Assembly: GCA_902491135.1 (NCBI GenBank)
Contig: CABUGR010000082.1
Coordinates: 1-5,910 of the forward strand
Direction of reading: 5' to 3'
From: an uncultured Collinsella sp.
GTDB taxonomy: Bacteria; Actinomycetota; Coriobacteriia; Coriobacteriales; Coriobacteriaceae
Length of the DNA: 5,910 bases
Below the pieces are notes generated by a model. The model ran no database searches. It was not told the DNA's origin and worked only from the letters and a program-made list of their open reading frames with translations. Below, in pieces: positions 4,089 to 5,910 of the stretch (position 1 is the stretch's first letter; the number at the start of each line of letters is the position of its first letter). The position numbers were made by a program, and so were the translations under genes.

Positions 4089-5910
4089 CTAGATACAGAA
4101 CCCGGGGATCACACAGGTTCGTTTGTTTGGCTTGTCCGCGGGGGTGGCGTACATAAAGACGTCGCCGTCGTGGCCCACACGGTTTATGTAGAGCGTGCCT
4201 TCGGTCTCCGATGTGTCAGGACTCGCTGTTCGTTCCCACCAGCAGGTGTCCTTGCCCTTCCACTGGCGGGCCATCGTCTCGTTCGTGGAATACGGGCTCA
4301 CCTTGAGCTCGCGGAACAGCTGGTACTCCTTGCCTTCGCCGTTGTAGATGTCTGCCAGGTAGTGATAGTCCTTGGCAAACGAATCGGGCGGTTGCGTACC
4401 GCACAGCTCGACCATGGCGGGCAGCCAAAGGGTTGCGGGCAACTCGCTCAGACATGATGCGCTGTTGGCGGCGCCAGCGTTATTCGAGACCTTTTTGACA
4501 GATTTGATGAGTGCGCGCAACTCGTTGGGCAGCAGCTTAAGGCCGTCGCCGTTGAGCCATTCCCGCAGCTCGCAATCTGCCCAGCCGGCGCTCGGCGGTT
4601 CAGCCGCAGCGTTGCGCTCGGCAATACCCGCATCGAACATAAACGTCAGTCCGGCCTTGCCCGTCCCGTCCAGGAGTTCATCGTGGCGGATGCCCACAAG
4701 CTGCGCGCCAACCTGCAGCCCGTTGGTGAGCGTGACACGCTTGGTACACGGATAGGGGATATGCCCATCGACGTTGAGCAGGTGATAGCGCTTGGCAATC
4801 TCGCGTGCCTCGCTACGGGTCTCGGCGGCCTTAATCTTAAGCGAAATCTCCTGCAGCTGATCCCAGGTGTAGTCGTCAAGCGAACTGCGGATGCCGTCCA
4901 AGTAGTCGGGGATGCCAAAGCCATGGGTCGCCGCCCCAATGACGCTGAGCCCCGCAACGGCTGCAACGACGCCACCGATAATAAACCGGCGGCGGGTCAT
5001 GGCATCGTGCCGGGCCTGCTCCAGGATCTCTCTCGCGCGCTCGCCGGCGACGTCGACCTTAAGGTGCGTACCGGAGTCGATGTCGATTGCGGCGTCACTG
5101 CCCGCGTCCTCGCGGCCCTCGGATTCGGCATCGGTGAGGTATGCCGAGAGCACCTCGAGCATCTGCTGCTCGGTGGGACGATCGCACTGCTCGACTGAGA
5201 GAGCCTTCATGATGATCTGGACGAGCGCTTCATCGCCCTCGCAGCGCGGCTCGAGCGGTGCCGGCTTGGTCTTGGTCTTTACGAGATAGAACGAGCCGGT
5301 TGCAGCGGCGTCCGTCGACTCAAAGTCAAACGGTTTGCGACCGCTGTAGAGCTGGTACAGAATGCTCGAAAGCGCGTAGACATCGATTGCCGGCGAACGG
5401 CGAAGGGCCGCGATACCTTCGATATCCTGCGTGAGCATCTCGGGCGCGGCGTATGCGGGCGTGGCAAAACGCCAGATGTCGGCGCGCCGGGTGATCGTGT
5501 CGTCGCCGAGGGCTATGGTCGCGGAGCCCATGTCGATGAGGCAGGGGTCAAAGGAGCAATCGTCGATCTGCTGCTCGAGCGTTCGGCTGGTGGTGCGGAA
5601 CATGATATTGGCAGGCGACAGGTCGCGATGGACGACCGGATTCACGAGGCCTTGGGTCATCAGGAGCGCGCGAAGCACGGCGTTTCCGACGGCGGCGACC
5701 ATCTGGGTGGTCAGCCCGCCCGAGGCGTCGTGCGGAAGCAGGGGCAGCGCCTGCTTGAGCGAGATGCCCTCGACCCACTCCATGAGGATGAGCGGGTCAT
5801 CCTCGCACGATCCGTAGCCATAGACGCGCGGAAATCCGCGCAGGTGCGAGACGGTACACAGATGACGGTACTCCTCGAACAGCGCGGCAGTGTTGGCCAG
5901 GTGCGCTGCC
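4089..5910 (-). CDS. Membrane Ser/Thr protein kinase-like protein with DUF6273 domain, 5' end outside window
   Basis: 606 residues are visible and the frame stays open to the window edge, so the ATG at 5783 is internal: residues before it (GFPRVYGYGSCEDDPLILM) are the kinase hinge region. Counting from that Met, kinase motifs are VVHRDLSPANI (HRD at 52-54), DMG (84-86, for DFG), YAAPE (111-115) and DVYALSSILYQLYSGRKPF (134-152). The P-loop and catalytic Lys lie beyond base 5910. An acidic linker (about 215-260) leads to RRR and one membrane helix (267-285). The remaining roughly 280 residues, predicted outside the cell, include a DUF6273-like domain: CELREWLNGDGLKLLPNELR (404-423), LWLPAMVEL (452-460), WWER (515-518) and the C-terminal PGFCI. 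A kinase inside plus a DUF6273 domain outside suggests a surface-sensing kinase. Substrate and ligand are unknown. HRD, DMG and Asn58 suggest it is active. Confidence 0.9.
   Translation of the reverse strand, partial: AAHLANTAALFEEYRHLCTVSHLRGFPRVYGYGSCEDDPLILMEWVEGISLKQALPLLPHDASGGLTTQMVAAVGNAVLRALLMTQGLVNPVVHRDLSPANIMFRTTSRTLEQQIDDCSFDPCLIDMGSATIALGDDTITRRADIWRFATPAYAAPEMLTQDIEGIAALRRSPAIDVYALSSILYQLYSGRKPFDFESTDAAATGSFYLVKTKTKPAPLEPRCEGDEALVQIIMKALSVEQCDRPTEQQMLEVLSAYLTDAESEGREDAGSDAAIDIDSGTHLKVDVAGERAREILEQARHDAMTRRRFIIGGVVAAVAGLSVIGAATHGFGIPDYLDGIRSSLDDYTWDQLQEISLKIKAAETRSEAREIAKRYHLLNVDGHIPYPCTKRVTLTNGLQVGAQLVGIRHDELLDGTGKAGLTFMFDAGIAERNAAAEPPSAGWADCELREWLNGDGLKLLPNELRALIKSVKKVSNNAGAANSASCLSELPATLWLPAMVELCGTQPPDSFAKDYHYLADIYNGEGKEYQLFRELKVSPYSTNETMARQWKGKDTCWWERTASPDTSETEGTLYINRVGHDGDVFMYATPADKPNKRTCVIPGFCI

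Overview
The window is GC-rich DNA in which all five supported genes lie on the minus strand. It reads as a chromosomal segment of a gut actinobacterium of the class Coriobacteriia, most likely Collinsella or a close relative. That assignment is inference: it rests on base composition, the protein kinase plus DUF6273 architecture and the style of the CsoR/CopZ/CopA proteins. No marker gene is present.

In transcription order (right to left): (i) 5910-4089, the 3' part of a membrane-anchored Ser/Thr protein kinase-like gene with a C-terminal DUF6273 domain; its start lies outside the window. (ii) 4088-3541, a gene-free stretch holding a very regular array of six 57-bp inverted-repeat units on an 80-bp period. 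(iii) 3540-3437, the control region of a copper operon, with a CsoR-type G/C palindrome inside the promoter spacer and a second, unrelated palindrome just upstream of the -35. (iv) 3436-320, the operon copA (Cu+ exporting P-type ATPase), copZ (copper chaperone) and csoR (copper-sensing repressor). (v) 207-1, the 5' part of a small two-helix membrane protein that runs off the left edge.

The copper genes form a feedback loop. Excess Cu(I) binds CsoR, which releases the operator at 3491-3513; CopA then exports Cu(I), CopZ carries it in the cytosol, and newly made CsoR restores repression. csoR is the last gene, so it is autoregulated if no internal promoter exists.

The unexplained content is between the genes. 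Each gap of the copper operon, and the gap after it, holds a different long palindrome: a 99-nt hairpin with strand-specific G-U pairs (972-1070), a perfect 24-bp inverted repeat (635-701) and a nested double hairpin (263-309). The 80-bp-period palindrome array (3589-4046) is the strongest candidate for something undescribed. I see no cas genes, transposase, integrase, tRNA or rRNA.
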